DNA of 64,000 nt from DASUPK01 sp963774305 (GTDB lineage: Bacteria; Actinomycetota; Thermoleophilia; Solirubrobacterales; 70-9): NCBI GenBank assembly GCA_963774305.1, contig CAVZEM010000007.1, forward strand, positions 263,021-327,020, read 5' to 3'. A model generated the notes under the pieces. The model saw only the letters and a program-made list of their open reading frames with translations, was not told the DNA's origin and did no database searches. Shown piece by piece: positions 44,707 to 53,955 of the stretch; the stretch's first letter is position 1; each line of letters begins with the position of its first letter. A program made the position numbers and the translations under genes.

Positions 44707-45689
44707 TGGTCCCGCCCCTCGGGGTGGACCTGGGCCGCAGCTTCGGCAGCTTCCAGCACGGCGCCCAGGAGTTCTTCCACCGGCTCTCGGAGATCGCCTG
44801 GCCCTCGATGGCGATCGCGCTCCTCCTGTACTTCGGCCACCTGCTCGCCCGCAGCCGCGCCTGGCAGAACGTCCTCCGCGCCGCCTATCCGGACCGCAAG
44901 GTGCCGTACGCTCGGATCACCGCCGCCTATCTGGTTGGGGCCGGGATGAACAGCGTCGTGCCCGCCCGTATCGGCGACGCCGTGAAGATCTTCCTCGCCA
45001 AGCGCTCGATCCGGCGCTCCACGTACCCGACCGTCGTCTCCTCGTTCTTCGTCGGCTCGGTCTTCGACACCTCTGCCGGGATCCTCGTCTTCGTCTATGC
45101 CCTCACCCAGGGCCTGCTCCCCAAGCCCCCCGAGCTGCCCGACCTGCCCGCGTTCGACATCGCCTTCTGGGCCCAGCACCCGAGCTTCCTCGTCTTCACT
45201 CTGACAGCGCTCGCCATCGCGGCGGTCGTCACCTTTGCGCTCCTCGCCCGCCGCGTCGAGGCATTCTGGGACCGGGTCAAGCAGGGAGCAATCGTCCTGG
45301 CGACCCCGACCGTCTACCTGCGCACCGTCGCTTCGTGGCAGGGGCTCGGCTGGGTGCTGCGCTTCTTCTCGTTCTGGCTGTTCCTCGACGCGTTCCACAT
45401 CGGGGGCTCGTTCCAGAACGTCCTGCTGGTGATGAGCGTGCAGACGGTCTCCACCCTGCTGCCACTGACGCCGGGCGGCGCCGGCGCCCAACAGGCGCTC
45501 CTGGTCGCGACGCTGGTTGGTCCGGGCCCGATCGCGGTCCTCACCTACTCGGTGGGCCAGCAGATCGCGGTCGCCGCCTGGACCGTTGTGCTCGGCGCCC
45601 TGGCGCTGATCTTCGTCTTCCGGACCACGGACTGGCGCCACCTGATCCGCAGCGCGAGCCAGGAGGCCGAGCAGCACGCGAAGGCCTAG
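44703..45689 (+). CDS. Lysylphosphatidylglycerol-synthase-TM (UPF0104) family membrane protein
   Basis: 328 residues, about eight helices. Conserved ITAAYLVGAGMNSVVPARIGDAVKIFLAKR and LLPLTPGGAGAQQALLV are the two hallmarks of the LPG_synthase_TM/flippase-like family. Could flip a lipid or lipid-linked sugar. Two start codons are adjacent (GTG 44703, ATG 44706). Its end overlaps the convergent trypsin gene by 4 nt. Confidence 0.87.
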   Translation: MMVPPLGVDLGRSFGSFQHGAQEFFHRLSEIAWPSMAIALLLYFGHLLARSRAWQNVLRAAYPDRKVPYARITAAYLVGAGMNSVVPARIGDAVKIFLAKRSIRRSTYPTVVSSFFVGSVFDTSAGILVFVYALTQGLLPKPPELPDLPAFDIAFWAQHPSFLVFTLTALAIAAVVTFALLARRVEAFWDRVKQGAIVLATPTVYLRTVASWQGLGWVLRFFSFWLFLDAFHIGGSFQNVLLVMSVQTVSTLLPLTPGGAGAQQALLVATLVGPGPIAVLTYSVGQQIAVAAWTVVLGALALIFVFRTTDWRHLIRSASQEAEQHAKA

Positions 45690-46828
45690 CGGGTCAGAGA
45701 CCGCCTGACCCGCTGGACGCAGCGACGCCGCTTCTTCTTGTTGGGGAGCGGCCTGCACTTGCCGTACGGGTCCGCCTTCTGGGCAGCGGGCGGTGCCGGG
45801 CTCACGGTGCTGGGAGGCGTCGGGCTCGAGGTAGCCGGTGGGCGCGGCGTCGGGTAGCGCGGCACCCCGGCAGATCCGAAAATGCTCTCGTTCGAGTCGA
45901 GGCCGTAGCTCGCTTCGATGTTCGAGACGTCGTCCTGGATCAGATTGCGCATCGCCGGCCCGGCGACCCGCGTATAGACGCCGGCGAAACCAGGCTCGGC
46001 GCAGCCACCGCCCCAGCTGGTGATTCCGACCAGGCGATAGCCTCCCCCGTCGAGCGGTGCCTGCAGCGGTCCGCCGCTGTCTCCGTAGCAGGTGTCGACG
46101 CCCCCGCCTTCGAAGCCGGCGCAGACCATGGTTGACGGGTCGTAGTCATCGCCGTACTCGTCGGCGCAAGTCGAATCGGCCGTGACGGGCACTGCGGCGG
46201 ACCGGAGCGTGTCGACCGTATCGCCCGTTTCGCTGGTGGAGCCCCAGCCGCTGATCTCCACCCAGCTCTCGGGATCCCAGAGCGCATCCTCGTCGGTTCC
46301 GGCGATCTTGATCACCGGTGCGGAGGCCGGCGAGGCAAGCACGAGATAGGCCACGTCGTAGTTGGGTAGCCCGTGACTGCCATAGGCCGGGTCGAAGTTG
46401 CCCTGCTCGACGAGCCCCTGGACGGGAGTCTCCTCCCCGGACGACCCATCCGACAGCGTGGTCCGGCCGAGGACGACGTCGATGTCGTCCGGATCGACCT
46501 TCCGCGTGTGGTCCCCGTTGGGGTCGTGCAGCAGGCATGACACGAACGAGTTGCAGTCGGGATCGTTGTCGTGGACGCAGTGCGCGGCCGTGATCACGAT
46601 CTGAGGCGCGATCAGAGAGCCTCCGCAGAACTGGCGCTCATGCGCGTTCTGCCCGGGCGCCTTTGCGGAGCTCTCGACCACCGCCGCCTGCCATGGGTAT
46701 TGCGCGATCGCCGACTGGGACCCGCCGACGACGCGGGGTTCTACGGTCCGATCGGTCGCGCCCGCGGTGGCCGGGACCAACGAGCCGAGGACGACGCCGA
46801 GGGTCGCCAAGAGAACGCTCTTGCGCAT
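45686..46828 (-). CDS. Secreted trypsin-like (S1) serine protease
   Basis: 380 residues. Signal peptide 1-24, short propeptide ending R32, mature start VVGG (33-36). Catalytic triad H83 (TAAHC), D158 (NYDVAYLVL), S251 (GDSGGPL), with paired cysteines. The C-terminal 70 residues are Pro/Ser/Thr-rich, ending in a basic Cys-containing tail (NKKKRRRCVQRVRR), which may anchor it at the wall. Extracellular peptidase. Confidence 0.92.
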   Translation of the reverse strand: MRKSVLLATLGVVLGSLVPATAGATDRTVEPRVVGGSQSAIAQYPWQAAVVESSAKAPGQNAHERQFCGGSLIAPQIVITAAHCVHDNDPDCNSFVSCLLHDPNGDHTRKVDPDDIDVVLGRTTLSDGSSGEETPVQGLVEQGNFDPAYGSHGLPNYDVAYLVLASPASAPVIKIAGTDEDALWDPESWVEISGWGSTSETGDTVDTLRSAAVPVTADSTCADEYGDDYDPSTMVCAGFEGGGVDTCYGDSGGPLQAPLDGGGYRLVGITSWGGGCAEPGFAGVYTRVAGPAMRNLIQDDVSNIEASYGLDSNESIFGSAGVPRYPTPRPPATSSPTPPSTVSPAPPAAQKADPYGKCRPLPNKKKRRRCVQRVRRSLTR

Positions 46829-46837
46829 CGCGCCACA

Positions 46838-47092
46838 TTAAATCGGCTTCATATTGAGGTTTCTTGAATGCGCCTGTCCGAGCCGGGACGGGATCGACCA
46901 GCGCCATGGCGGGTCGTCCCCAGGCGGGAAGCCGTAGTGATCGCGGCCCGGCAGGGTCTCCAGCGGGACCAGGGCGGGGTCGTCCTCCGCGTCAAGCCTG
47001 ATGCTCGATGCCGCCTCGATCTGAGCGGCGCCGGCCGTCCGGACGATTCGAGTCGAGCTGAAGCCGAATCGAGCGGAGGACGCCCTTGCCAT
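46838..47092 (-). CDS. Small hypothetical protein, paralogue of the remnant at 60561-60841
   Basis: 84 residues. Core AAQIEAASSIRLDAEDDPAL, VPLETLPGRDHYGFPPGDDP and PPWRWSIPSR. A second, frame-broken copy is at 60561-60841 (DDPVLVPLEMLPGRVHYLFP). Family and function not recognised. The start at ATG 47092 is only one choice; the first 12 residues are not shared between copies. Lies just upstream of the trypsin gene on the same strand. Confidence 0.45.
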   Translation of the reverse strand: MARASSARFGFSSTRIVRTAGAAQIEAASSIRLDAEDDPALVPLETLPGRDHYGFPPGDDPPWRWSIPSRLGQAHSRNLNMKPI

Positions 47093-47159
47093 GATCGGCG
47101 AAGGCGGCGTGGCAATGTTGCAGGGAATGTCGGGTTCGAAGGCCGGCTACTGGGCGCGG

Positions 47160-47552
47160 CTACTCCGACAGCCCGGCGGCTTTGAGGGCTTCCGCTCGAT
47201 CAAGAAAGCTTTGCGCCTGACTGATCAGCCCATCTCTGAACGCGACGAGGTGGCACCATGGCCAGTCCACCGGAGGGGCATCCGCAGAGACCCCGTGGAA
47301 CCGGGTAATGCCCAGCGCCCTGTCGTCGAGGTCAATGATCTCCTCAACGTCGATCGAGACCTCGTCGTAGATCCACAGCTCTCTCAACCAGCGGCGAACG
47401 TTCTCCTTGCCGTTGTGCCGTCCCCCGCCGGGAAAGCGCGGGTCGCTGATCCAGACGATGTCATCGGTTGCGAGCTCAAAAAACCCCTCGGCTCCTCGGG
47501 CCTCAGCGAGTTTGTAGGCCCGGCGCAGGACCTCGACGTTCTCCTCCGACAT
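47160..47552 (-). CDS. SnoaL-like (NTF2-fold) protein
   Basis: 130 residues: MSEENVEVLRRAYKLAEARG, DDIVWISDPRFPGGG, ENVRRWLRELWIYDE and the C-terminus QSFLDRAEALKAAGLSE. Complete NTF2-like fold; such proteins act as small hydrolases, isomerases or binding proteins and the active-site residues here do not decide it. Its upstream leader GAGATACTGCGTGGGCG is the same as that of the gene at 53955-54359, and a hairpin-repeat copy (47586-47602) lies 34 nt before the ATG. Confidence 0.8.
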   Translation of the reverse strand: MSEENVEVLRRAYKLAEARGAEGFFELATDDIVWISDPRFPGGGRHNGKENVRRWLRELWIYDEVSIDVEEIIDLDDRALGITRFHGVSADAPPVDWPWCHLVAFRDGLISQAQSFLDRAEALKAAGLSE

Positions 47553-47585
47553 CGCCCACGCAGTATCTCGCGGCTTAGCGAAACC

Positions 47586-47602
47586 GCCGCTTCTCGTCCA
47601 AA
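47586..47602 (-). repeat. Hairpin repeat module A, partial
   Basis: On the plus strand GCCGCTTCTCGTCCAAA; the second stem arm is lost (followed by CCAGG). It lies upstream of the SnoaL-like gene. One of the copies of the family described in the findings. Confidence 0.8.
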
Positions 47603-47688
47603 CCAGGTTTGACGTTCCCCACGCCGGCTCCACCCAATCGGTATTGACCACTGATGCCGAGGTGCCCGTGCAGGCGTTCACTTGACGG

Positions 47689-47874
47689 GTGCAGGAGATC
47701 CCGCCGCCGCCCGAATGTGCCGGTTGTGGCAGCGCCATCGGGCTATGGGAGAAAATCATCATCAACGACGTCTCGACCCGGGAGCCGACGACCTGGCTCC
47801 GGATTGTCGAGGACGGTACGCGGGTCGGTCCGGTCTGGCACCTCGACTGCGTACCTGACGGGAACCCGTGCTGA
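47689..47874 (+). CDS. Small cysteine-containing hypothetical protein
   Basis: 61 residues from GTG 47689. CAGCGSAIGLWEKIIINDVS near the N-terminus and WHLDCVPDGNPC at the end give four cysteines that could bind zinc. It overlaps the next small gene by 7 nt. Not recognised; a coupled pair of small genes is more likely real than either ORF alone. Confidence 0.5.
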   Translation: MQEIPPPPECAGCGSAIGLWEKIIINDVSTREPTTWLRIVEDGTRVGPVWHLDCVPDGNPC

Positions 47875-48131
47875 TCGCCCTCCTCTTGTTCGGGGTTGCC
47901 GTCGTTGCCGTGGCGGCGGTGGCCCTGTTGCGCTCATCACGGGCGACCGAAGCGAGGGAGACGCGAGACCTCGATCCGGAACGGGTGGAGAGTGAGGTCT
48001 ACGAGAAGCTGTACGGGAAGCGCTCGGGAACCGTATCCACCCTATCGCCTGCACGACCGCCACTTAAAGATCCGCGCCCGAGGACTCAGCGGCGATCCCG
48101 ACCGCGGGATTCGGATCGGATAAGCCGCTGA
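47868..48131 (+). CDS. Small single-helix membrane protein
   Basis: 87 residues. One N-terminal membrane helix (LIALLLFGVAVVAVAAVALL), then a charged segment (DPERVESEVYEKLYGKRSG) and an Arg/Pro-rich tail that may be poorly ordered. Translationally coupled to the preceding gene. Function unknown. Confidence 0.5.
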   Translation: MLIALLLFGVAVVAVAAVALLRSSRATEARETRDLDPERVESEVYEKLYGKRSGTVSTLSPARPPLKDPRPRTQRRSRPRDSDRISR

Positions 48132-48210
48132 GGCGGTCCCTTCCTGGGCTTCCCCTTCCGCGTGAACGCAGGAGCGCTGGGCGGCAGTATGGGCAGTCAA
48201 CCGGATGCCC

Positions 48211-48247
48211 GTTTCCATGCAAAGCGCCGCTTCTCGTCCAAAGCGGC
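48211..48247 (+). repeat. Composite hairpin repeat, modules B and A
   Basis: GTTTCCATGCAAAGC (module B, 48211-48225) directly followed by module A (48226-48247; 7-bp stem GCCGCTT/AAGCGGC, loop CTCGTCCA). Followed by TATTCGG, the same bases that flank the copy at 59820-59841. Confidence 0.88.
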
Positions 48248-48372
48248 TATTCGGGGAGTCCTCGTCCCAGCGGCCCAGACTCCCGCCTTCACGCGAAAGC
48301 GGGCGCGGCCCCGCGCTGTCGCGGCACGAGCGAGTCCAGCGAGCGCGGAGTGCGCCGCCAGGCGCACCCTTC

Positions 48373-48390
48373 GCTCCTGCGAACAGGAGC
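48373..48390 (-). terminator. Stem-loop downstream of WS/DGAT gene
   Basis: GCTCCTG-CGAA-CAGGAGC, a perfect 7-bp stem with a stable CGAA tetraloop, 46 nt after the minus-strand WS/DGAT stop. Plausible terminator without a T-tract. Confidence 0.55.
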
Positions 48391-48436
48391 CCTGAAAGAG
48401 AAGGGGGTGAGCAGCTCCTTGCCCCCGCGGCCGTGC

Positions 48437-49831
48437 CTAGGACGCTTCGCGCTCGAGGGCGTCGAGTTCGGGCTCGAATGCCTCGATGATCTTCTCGGGG
48501 TCGGGAACCAGCCTCGCGTCTGTCATCACCCCGAGGGTGACCTCGCCCGCGTAGCTGAAGATCGCGACGCTCATCGACACGCCTCCGGAGCAGGGCGCCC
48601 AGACGAGGATCCCGCGCACCGGAGTCCCCGCCAGGTAGACCGGCTGCCGGGGGCCCGGCACGTTGGTCATCACCGCGCTTCCCTTGGTCGTGAACAGGTC
48701 GACGAGCACCTTCTCGACCCGGGTCGGCGTCCGGCCGATCACGTCGAGCAGGCCGTAGGAGAGCGCGCCCTCCGAAGACTGCTTGATCTTCTCCATCCGC
48801 CTGTGGACCTCGTCCAGCCTCCTGCGGCCGTCCTCGATTCCCACCGGGAGCGCCAGGTAGACGAGGCCGAAGCGGTTGCCGAGCTCGGTCGGCAGCGGCT
48901 GATCGAGCGGCCGCAGGTTGAAGGGGACCAGTGCGGTCAGCTGCTCGAGCGGCGCCTCGCGCTCGCTCAGATAGCGGCGCAGCGCCCCGCTGACCGCCGT
49001 CAGCAGCACGTCGTTGACGGTGGTGCCCGTCCGGTGGCCCATCTCCTTGATCCGTTCCAGCCGGATCGGTTCCGACCAGGCAACGCGCTGTGCGATCCCC
49101 AGCTCTCCCTTCAACGGGGACTGTGGATCGGCGCCCGGGAGCAGAAGCTTCGCCAGCGTCGCCGCGTCGGCGCGAGCGGCCGCCGTCAGCTCGCGCAGGC
49201 GCGAGGGGCGCCTCCCCACCTCGATCGCCTCGCGCGTCATCGTTCCCGCCGCGCCGCGGGCGAGCGAGAGCGCACCGGCGGCCGGGCGGACCAGCCCACC
49301 CAGCGGTCGGCTCCGCCGCTCGGAGCCCGCCCCATCATCGGGAGGCGCGATCCCGGCATCGGGCGACTCGTCGGTGAGCGAGAAGACCACGCGGGCGAGC
49401 GCGATGCCGTCGGCGATGCAGTGGTGGATCCGACCGACGAGCGCGGCCCCTTCGCCGTAGCCGTCGACGAAGTGGAACTGCCAGAGGGGCTGAGCACGAT
49501 CGAGCGGGGTCGCCATCTGGTCGGCGACAAAGGCCTGGAGCACGGAGCGGTCGCCGGGGTTCGCCAGCCGGATGCGATGGAGGTGAAGGTCGAGGTCGAA
49601 GGTCGGGTCGTCCTCCCAGTGCGGCCCCGAGAGCAGGCCCGTTCCCTCCACCACCCGCTGGCGAAAGCGCGGGAAGCGCTCGACCATCCGCTCCCTGATC
49701 CTCTCGCGGACGCCCTCCCAGTCGGGCGGCTGATCGAACCAGAGCACGCCGGTGATCACCATCAGGTTGGTCGGCTCATCCATGTGCAGCCAGGCGGCGT
49801 CGGCGTGCGACATCCGCTGTGTGGTGGCCAT
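48437..49831 (-). CDS. WS/DGAT-type wax ester synthase/diacylglycerol acyltransferase, copy 1
   Basis: 464 residues. Opening QRMSHADAAWLHMDEPTNLM and catalytic HHxxxDG in GRIHHCIADGIAL near residue 140; second domain with TTVNDVLLTAVSGALR and the VPGPRQPVYLAGTPV block near the end. Transfers acyl from acyl-CoA to a fatty alcohol or diacylglycerol, at the membrane or lipid droplet. It starts 2 nt after the adhE stop, so the two genes are one operon. A paralogue of the same length is at 55489-56883. Confidence 0.92.
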   Translation of the reverse strand: MATTQRMSHADAAWLHMDEPTNLMVITGVLWFDQPPDWEGVRERIRERMVERFPRFRQRVVEGTGLLSGPHWEDDPTFDLDLHLHRIRLANPGDRSVLQAFVADQMATPLDRAQPLWQFHFVDGYGEGAALVGRIHHCIADGIALARVVFSLTDESPDAGIAPPDDGAGSERRSRPLGGLVRPAAGALSLARGAAGTMTREAIEVGRRPSRLRELTAAARADAATLAKLLLPGADPQSPLKGELGIAQRVAWSEPIRLERIKEMGHRTGTTVNDVLLTAVSGALRRYLSEREAPLEQLTALVPFNLRPLDQPLPTELGNRFGLVYLALPVGIEDGRRRLDEVHRRMEKIKQSSEGALSYGLLDVIGRTPTRVEKVLVDLFTTKGSAVMTNVPGPRQPVYLAGTPVRGILVWAPCSGGVSMSVAIFSYAGEVTLGVMTDARLVPDPEKIIEAFEPELDALEREAS

Positions 49832-49833
49832 CG

Positions 49834-52443
49834 CTAGGGGCGCCCCTCGAATGCCGCCGTCAGCAGAGCCGCCAGCTCCTCGAGCATCGGCATCCTCGGG
49901 TTGGTCCTGATGCTCGGGTCCGAGAAGGCGCCCTTGACCAGCTCGGGCAGGGCGGCGTCGAACTCCTCCTTCGAGACGCCGGCCTCGGCCAGCGAGCGGG
50001 GCATGCCGACGGCGTCGAGCAGCTCGTCGACGCGCTCGAAGAAGCGGGCGCGCCGCTCGTCCATGTCCTTGCCGCCCAGGCCCAGCACCCAGCCCATCTG
50101 CGCGTACTTGTCCGGGGCCACGTAGGTCGAGTAACCGGGCGCCGGCATGAACTTCGAGGGGATCGATGCGTTGTAGCGGAGCACGTGGGGCAGGAAGATG
50201 CCGTTGGCGCGGCCGTGCGGGATCCCGAACCGGGCCCCGACCGCGTGCGCGAGCGCGTGGTTGACCCCGACGAAGGCGTTCGAGAAGGCGAGGCCGGCGA
50301 TCGTCGCCGCATTCGACATCGCCGTCCGCACTTCGAGGTCTGTGCCGTTCTCGCAGGCGCGCGGCAGGGCGTCCATGATCAGATTGATCGCCTGCATGCA
50401 GAAGGCGTCGGTGTAGGGCGAGGCGAAGATGGAGACGCCCGCCTCGAGGGCGTGAGTGAGGGCGTCGACCCCGGTGTCCGCCGTGACGCTCGGCGGCATC
50501 GTCAGGGTCAGGGTCGGATCGACGATCGCCACGTCGGGGACCAGCGAGTAGTCGACCAGCGTCACCTTCCGCCCGCCGCCGCTGATCACCGTCGCCGGTG
50601 AGACCTCCGAGCCGGTTCCGGCGGTCGTGGGCAGCGCCAGCAGCCGCACCGTGTGCTCGACCTCCGGGTAGTGGGCGACCCGCTTGCGCGCGTCGAGGAA
50701 GGGCAGCGCCAGCTCCCGCAGCGAGACATCGGGGCTCTCGTGGAAGAGCCGCATCGCCTTCCCCGCATCCAGTACCGAGCCGCCCCCCACCGCGACGATG
50801 CAGTCGGCGCCGAACTCGCCCAGCACCTTGGTCCCGGCCTGGATCTGGGCCTCGGTCGGCTCCGGGTGGAGGTCCGAGAAGACGTGGACGCTCGGGCCCT
50901 CCAGGTAGCGGCGCACCTCATCGGCCACCCCCCGCGCCTCACCGTCGATGTCGGTGACCAGCAGGACCTGCGAGGCCTTGACCTCGCGCAAGCTCTCGAT
51001 CGCGCCGGCGTTGATGTAAGTGTCCGATGGGACGCGGAACCACTGGGGAGGCGCCTGGCGGCGCGAGACGGTCTTCACGTTGAGCAGGTTCCTGTAGTTG
51101 ACGTTGTCGGTGGTATTGGAGCCCCCCCAGGTGCCGCAGCCGAGCGAGAAGGTCGGGGTGAGCGAGTTGTAGATCCCGCCGAGGGCGCCGACCGCAGTCG
51201 GCGCGTTGACCAGGATGCGCCCGGTGCGGACCCGGCTGGCGAAGCGGTCGATCACCGAGTCGTCGGAGGCGTAGACGGCCGAGGTGTGACCGAGCCCGCC
51301 GTGCTCGGTGATCAGCTCGCAGGCGCTGACGCCGTGGTCGACCGAGGGCGAGCGGACCAGCCCGAGCACGGGCATCAGCTTCTCCTGGATCAGCGGGTGG
51401 TCGGCGAGCTCGCCGAGGTCGCAGGGCAGCGGGGCGAGCAGCACCTTCACCCCGTCCTCCACCTCGAACCCGCCCATCGCCCCGAGGTTGACGCAGGACT
51501 GGCCGAGGGCGCGGGCGTCGACCCGCCCGTCCGGCTCGAAGGCGAGGTCGGCCATGGTCTCCACCTGGCCGGGCTCGAGCAGCTGCCCGCCCAGGCGCTC
51601 GAACTCGGCGACCAGCTCGTCGTAGATCTCCTCATCGACCACGCAGGTCTGCTCCGCCGGGCAGATCACCGAGGAGTCGAAGGTCTTCGAGATCAGCATG
51701 TCGACGACCGCCATGCCGATGTCGGCGCTGCGATGAAGGTAGACGGGGGCGTTGCCCGCGCCGACGCTGAGCGAGGGCTTGCCGGCCGCGTTGGCCGCCG
51801 CCACCGCCTTCGGTCCCCCGGTCGTCCAGATCAGGTCGATCCCGTCGTGATGGAAGAGGTACTGGGAGACGTCGAGAGTGGGATCGGGAATCACCTGGAG
51901 CGCGTCAGGGGGCAGCCCCGCGGACTCGCCCGCCTCCTGCAGGATCTCGACTGCCCGGGCGGCACAGCCGGCGGCGCGCGCCGAGGGCCGGAAGATGATC
52001 GCGTTCCGGGTCTTGGCCGCGACGATCGACTTGAACAGGGCGGTCGAGGTCGGATTGGTGATTGGCAGCAGCGCCAGCACCGCCCCGATCGGCTCGGCGA
52101 CGCGCTGGATGCCGTGCTTCGGGTCCTCCTCGATCACCCCGACCGAGGGCTTGTCCTTGAGGTAGTCGTAGAGGAACTCGGTGGCGATGTAGTTCTTCAC
52201 CACCTTGTCCTCGAGAACCCCGAACTGGGTTTCCTCCATCGCCAGCTGGGCGAGCTCGAAGGCGCTCTCCAGCCCGGCGACGACCATCGCCCAGACGATC
52301 TCGTCGACCTGCTCCTGGTCGAGCCGGCGGAAGCTCTCCGCGGCCGCCTGAGCCCGGAGCACGAAGCCGTCCAGGCGATCGGCCTGCGCAGCGTCGACGA
52401 CCTTGGCCGCCTGCGCTTCCGTGCTGGTCTGCGAGATCGCCAT
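49834..52443 (-). CDS. adhE: Bifunctional acetaldehyde-CoA/alcohol dehydrogenase
   Basis: 869 residues, full-length AdhE. N-terminal aldehyde dehydrogenase domain (about 1-440) with catalytic Cys in DSSVICPAEQTCVV; C-terminal iron alcohol dehydrogenase domain with GGGSVLDAGKAMRL, GTGSEVSPATVI and the metal ligands in DTGVDALTHALEA and NHALAHAVGARFGIPHG. Reduces acyl-CoA (acetyl-CoA usually) to alcohol through aldehyde. Preceded by GAAGGAGA. Being co-transcribed with a WS/DGAT gene, it could supply alcohol for ester formation under low oxygen; inferred. Confidence 0.95.
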   Translation of the reverse strand: MAISQTSTEAQAAKVVDAAQADRLDGFVLRAQAAAESFRRLDQEQVDEIVWAMVVAGLESAFELAQLAMEETQFGVLEDKVVKNYIATEFLYDYLKDKPSVGVIEEDPKHGIQRVAEPIGAVLALLPITNPTSTALFKSIVAAKTRNAIIFRPSARAAGCAARAVEILQEAGESAGLPPDALQVIPDPTLDVSQYLFHHDGIDLIWTTGGPKAVAAANAAGKPSLSVGAGNAPVYLHRSADIGMAVVDMLISKTFDSSVICPAEQTCVVDEEIYDELVAEFERLGGQLLEPGQVETMADLAFEPDGRVDARALGQSCVNLGAMGGFEVEDGVKVLLAPLPCDLGELADHPLIQEKLMPVLGLVRSPSVDHGVSACELITEHGGLGHTSAVYASDDSVIDRFASRVRTGRILVNAPTAVGALGGIYNSLTPTFSLGCGTWGGSNTTDNVNYRNLLNVKTVSRRQAPPQWFRVPSDTYINAGAIESLREVKASQVLLVTDIDGEARGVADEVRRYLEGPSVHVFSDLHPEPTEAQIQAGTKVLGEFGADCIVAVGGGSVLDAGKAMRLFHESPDVSLRELALPFLDARKRVAHYPEVEHTVRLLALPTTAGTGSEVSPATVISGGGRKVTLVDYSLVPDVAIVDPTLTLTMPPSVTADTGVDALTHALEAGVSIFASPYTDAFCMQAINLIMDALPRACENGTDLEVRTAMSNAATIAGLAFSNAFVGVNHALAHAVGARFGIPHGRANGIFLPHVLRYNASIPSKFMPAPGYSTYVAPDKYAQMGWVLGLGGKDMDERRARFFERVDELLDAVGMPRSLAEAGVSKEEFDAALPELVKGAFSDPSIRTNPRMPMLEELAALLTAAFEGRP

Positions 52444-52563
52444 GACCGTCTCTCCTTCGACTTACCTTACGCCAGAGCCCTTCTCGCGCCGTCCGGGAGG
52501 AGTTGCCCCACCCGGTGCTTTGGGGCCAAATGGGCCCAGCGAAGTGTCCTCCCCGCGCACACC

Positions 52564-52585
52564 GCCGCTTCTCGTCCAAAGCGGG
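52564..52585 (+). repeat. Hairpin repeat module A
   Basis: Plus-strand GCTTCTCGTCCAAAGC core with GCC/GGG flanks, between the adhE start and the stop of the small gene at 52623. Confidence 0.85.
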
Positions 52586-52622
52586 GGCCTTCGACTAAGT
52601 TCCTCGAGGCCTCGATGAGGCC

Positions 52623-52826
52623 TCACTCCGAGACCTCTTTGACCTTCAAAATCGCGACATGGGCCGGGTTGACTCCGACTGAACCATCGCCTCCGTACTC
52701 AGTGAACCAGGCGAGACGCGATTGGCCCGATCGAGCAGCATCGGAGAGCTTGCTCTCGACCTCGTCCAACGTTCCCTCCACCACGAAGACGTCGCCGTTT
52801 AGGAGCTTAACTTCCGCGTAACCCAC
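52623..52826 (-). CDS. Small conserved hypothetical protein
   Basis: 67 residues: VKLLNGDVFVVEGTLDEVE, AARSGQSRLAWFTEYGGDG and VNPAHVAILKVKEV. A short beta-alpha-beta pattern. GTG start 8 nt behind TACCAT (leaderless). Function unknown. Confidence 0.6.
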   Translation of the reverse strand: MGYAEVKLLNGDVFVVEGTLDEVESKLSDAARSGQSRLAWFTEYGGDGSVGVNPAHVAILKVKEVSE

Positions 52827-52919
52827 CGCGAGCCATGGTAGTCAGGCTCGGCGCGGCGCGAACCCACTCAAGCTGTATGCCTGCTTCTGCGGGTGGAGCC
52901 GTAGGCTTCGCGCGCGCGC

Positions 52920-53807
52920 GTGAGCACCGCCCGAGACATCCGAACATCCGGTCTGCGGCCCACTGTCGCCGTGGTGACCGACAGCACGCCCTATCTGCCT
53001 CGGGGGCTGATCGACCGCTGGGAAATCTGCGAGGTCAACCTGTACGTGGGCTGGGATGGAGACCTTCGGCCCGAGGACGAGTACCGCGACCTCGACACCT
53101 TCTACGCGCGGCTGCGCGAGTCCCCGACGCTGCCGGCGACTTCGCAGCCTTCGGTGGGGGACTTTCGCGCCTGCTACCAGCCGCTCGTCGCTGCGGGGCG
53201 CGACGTCGTCTCCGTCCACATAGCCGCCGGCATCTCGGGGACGTGCGAGAGCGCGACTGAGGCGGCGCGTTCCCTGGCCAGAGAAGGGCATCCCGGGCGC
53301 ATAGAGGTGGTCGATAGCCAGACCGGCGCGGGGGGTCTCGGCTGCCTCGTCGTGGCTGCCGCGCGCTCGGCCGAGCAAGGCGCAGAGCTGAGCGCCGTCG
53401 TCGATGCCGTTCGCCAAGCCCGCGAGCGACTTGAAATCTGGTTTGCCCTGGACACTCTCGAATACCTGCGCCGCGGCGGGCGAATTGGGGCGGCACAGGC
53501 GATGCTCGGGACGGCTCTGAAGATCAAGCCGATCTTGACCTTCGGCACCGAGATCACTCCGGTCGGTCGCGTCCGAACCAAGACCCGGGCGTTGGAGCGG
53601 ATGAACGAATATCTGCACGGGCTGCACGACCGCGGAGCAAGGGACTGGGTCGTGCAACACGCCCAGTCACCCGAGGACGCCGAGCATCTGGTCGCTTACG
53701 GCACCGAGATCTTCGGCGCGGGTCCGCTGTTCTGCACCGAGGTGGGGCCGGTGCTCGGCACGCACCTCGGATCCGGAATGCTCGTTGGAGGCGTCGTGCG
53801 CGGCTGA
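52920..53807 (+). CDS. DegV family fatty-acid-binding protein
   Basis: 295 residues. Conserved VAVVTDSTPYLPRGLID at the start, LPATSQPSVGDFRACYQ, VSVHIAAGISGTCESA and the second domain with LDTLEYLRRGGRIGAAQAML and LKIKPIL. DegV/FakB-type proteins bind a fatty acid and may present it to a kinase; no FakA partner is in the window. Start GTG 52920. Confidence 0.88.
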   Translation: MSTARDIRTSGLRPTVAVVTDSTPYLPRGLIDRWEICEVNLYVGWDGDLRPEDEYRDLDTFYARLRESPTLPATSQPSVGDFRACYQPLVAAGRDVVSVHIAAGISGTCESATEAARSLAREGHPGRIEVVDSQTGAGGLGCLVVAAARSAEQGAELSAVVDAVRQARERLEIWFALDTLEYLRRGGRIGAAQAMLGTALKIKPILTFGTEITPVGRVRTKTRALERMNEYLHGLHDRGARDWVVQHAQSPEDAEHLVAYGTEIFGAGPLFCTEVGPVLGTHLGSGMLVGGVVRG

Positions 53808-53934
53808 ACTGTTCAGCGACGGCGGCACCGCTTTAGCTCGGATGAAGATCGGCTTTCCGGAATCCTCGGGCGGTCGTAGCGAGAGACGAATCGGGCCACC
53901 TATCCGATCTTCCGGAGACGCACGGATTAGGAGG

Positions 53935-53955
53935 GCCGCTTCTCGTCCAAAGCGC
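53935..53955 (-). repeat. Hairpin repeat module A at a SnoaL-like stop codon
   Basis: Read on the minus strand it follows the SnoaL-like gene as TAG-CGCTTTGGACGAGAAGCGGC, beginning within the stop codon. Confidence 0.87.

Larger units (their letters stand above)
48132..48436. other. Intergenic region with repeats only
   Basis: 305 bases without a convincing gene. It contains the composite repeat at 48211-48247, GC-rich sequence, and a hairpin at 48373-48390. Open frames through it are made by the repeat itself (translated as FHAKRRFSSKA). Confidence 0.6.

Noticed and set aside
48205..48489. Small proteins predicted across 48205-48489
   Set aside because: The frames are made by the composite repeat and GC-rich spacer, with no start signal and no family.
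50653..52821. 722-codon plus-strand open frame
   Set aside because: Antisense shadow of adhE.
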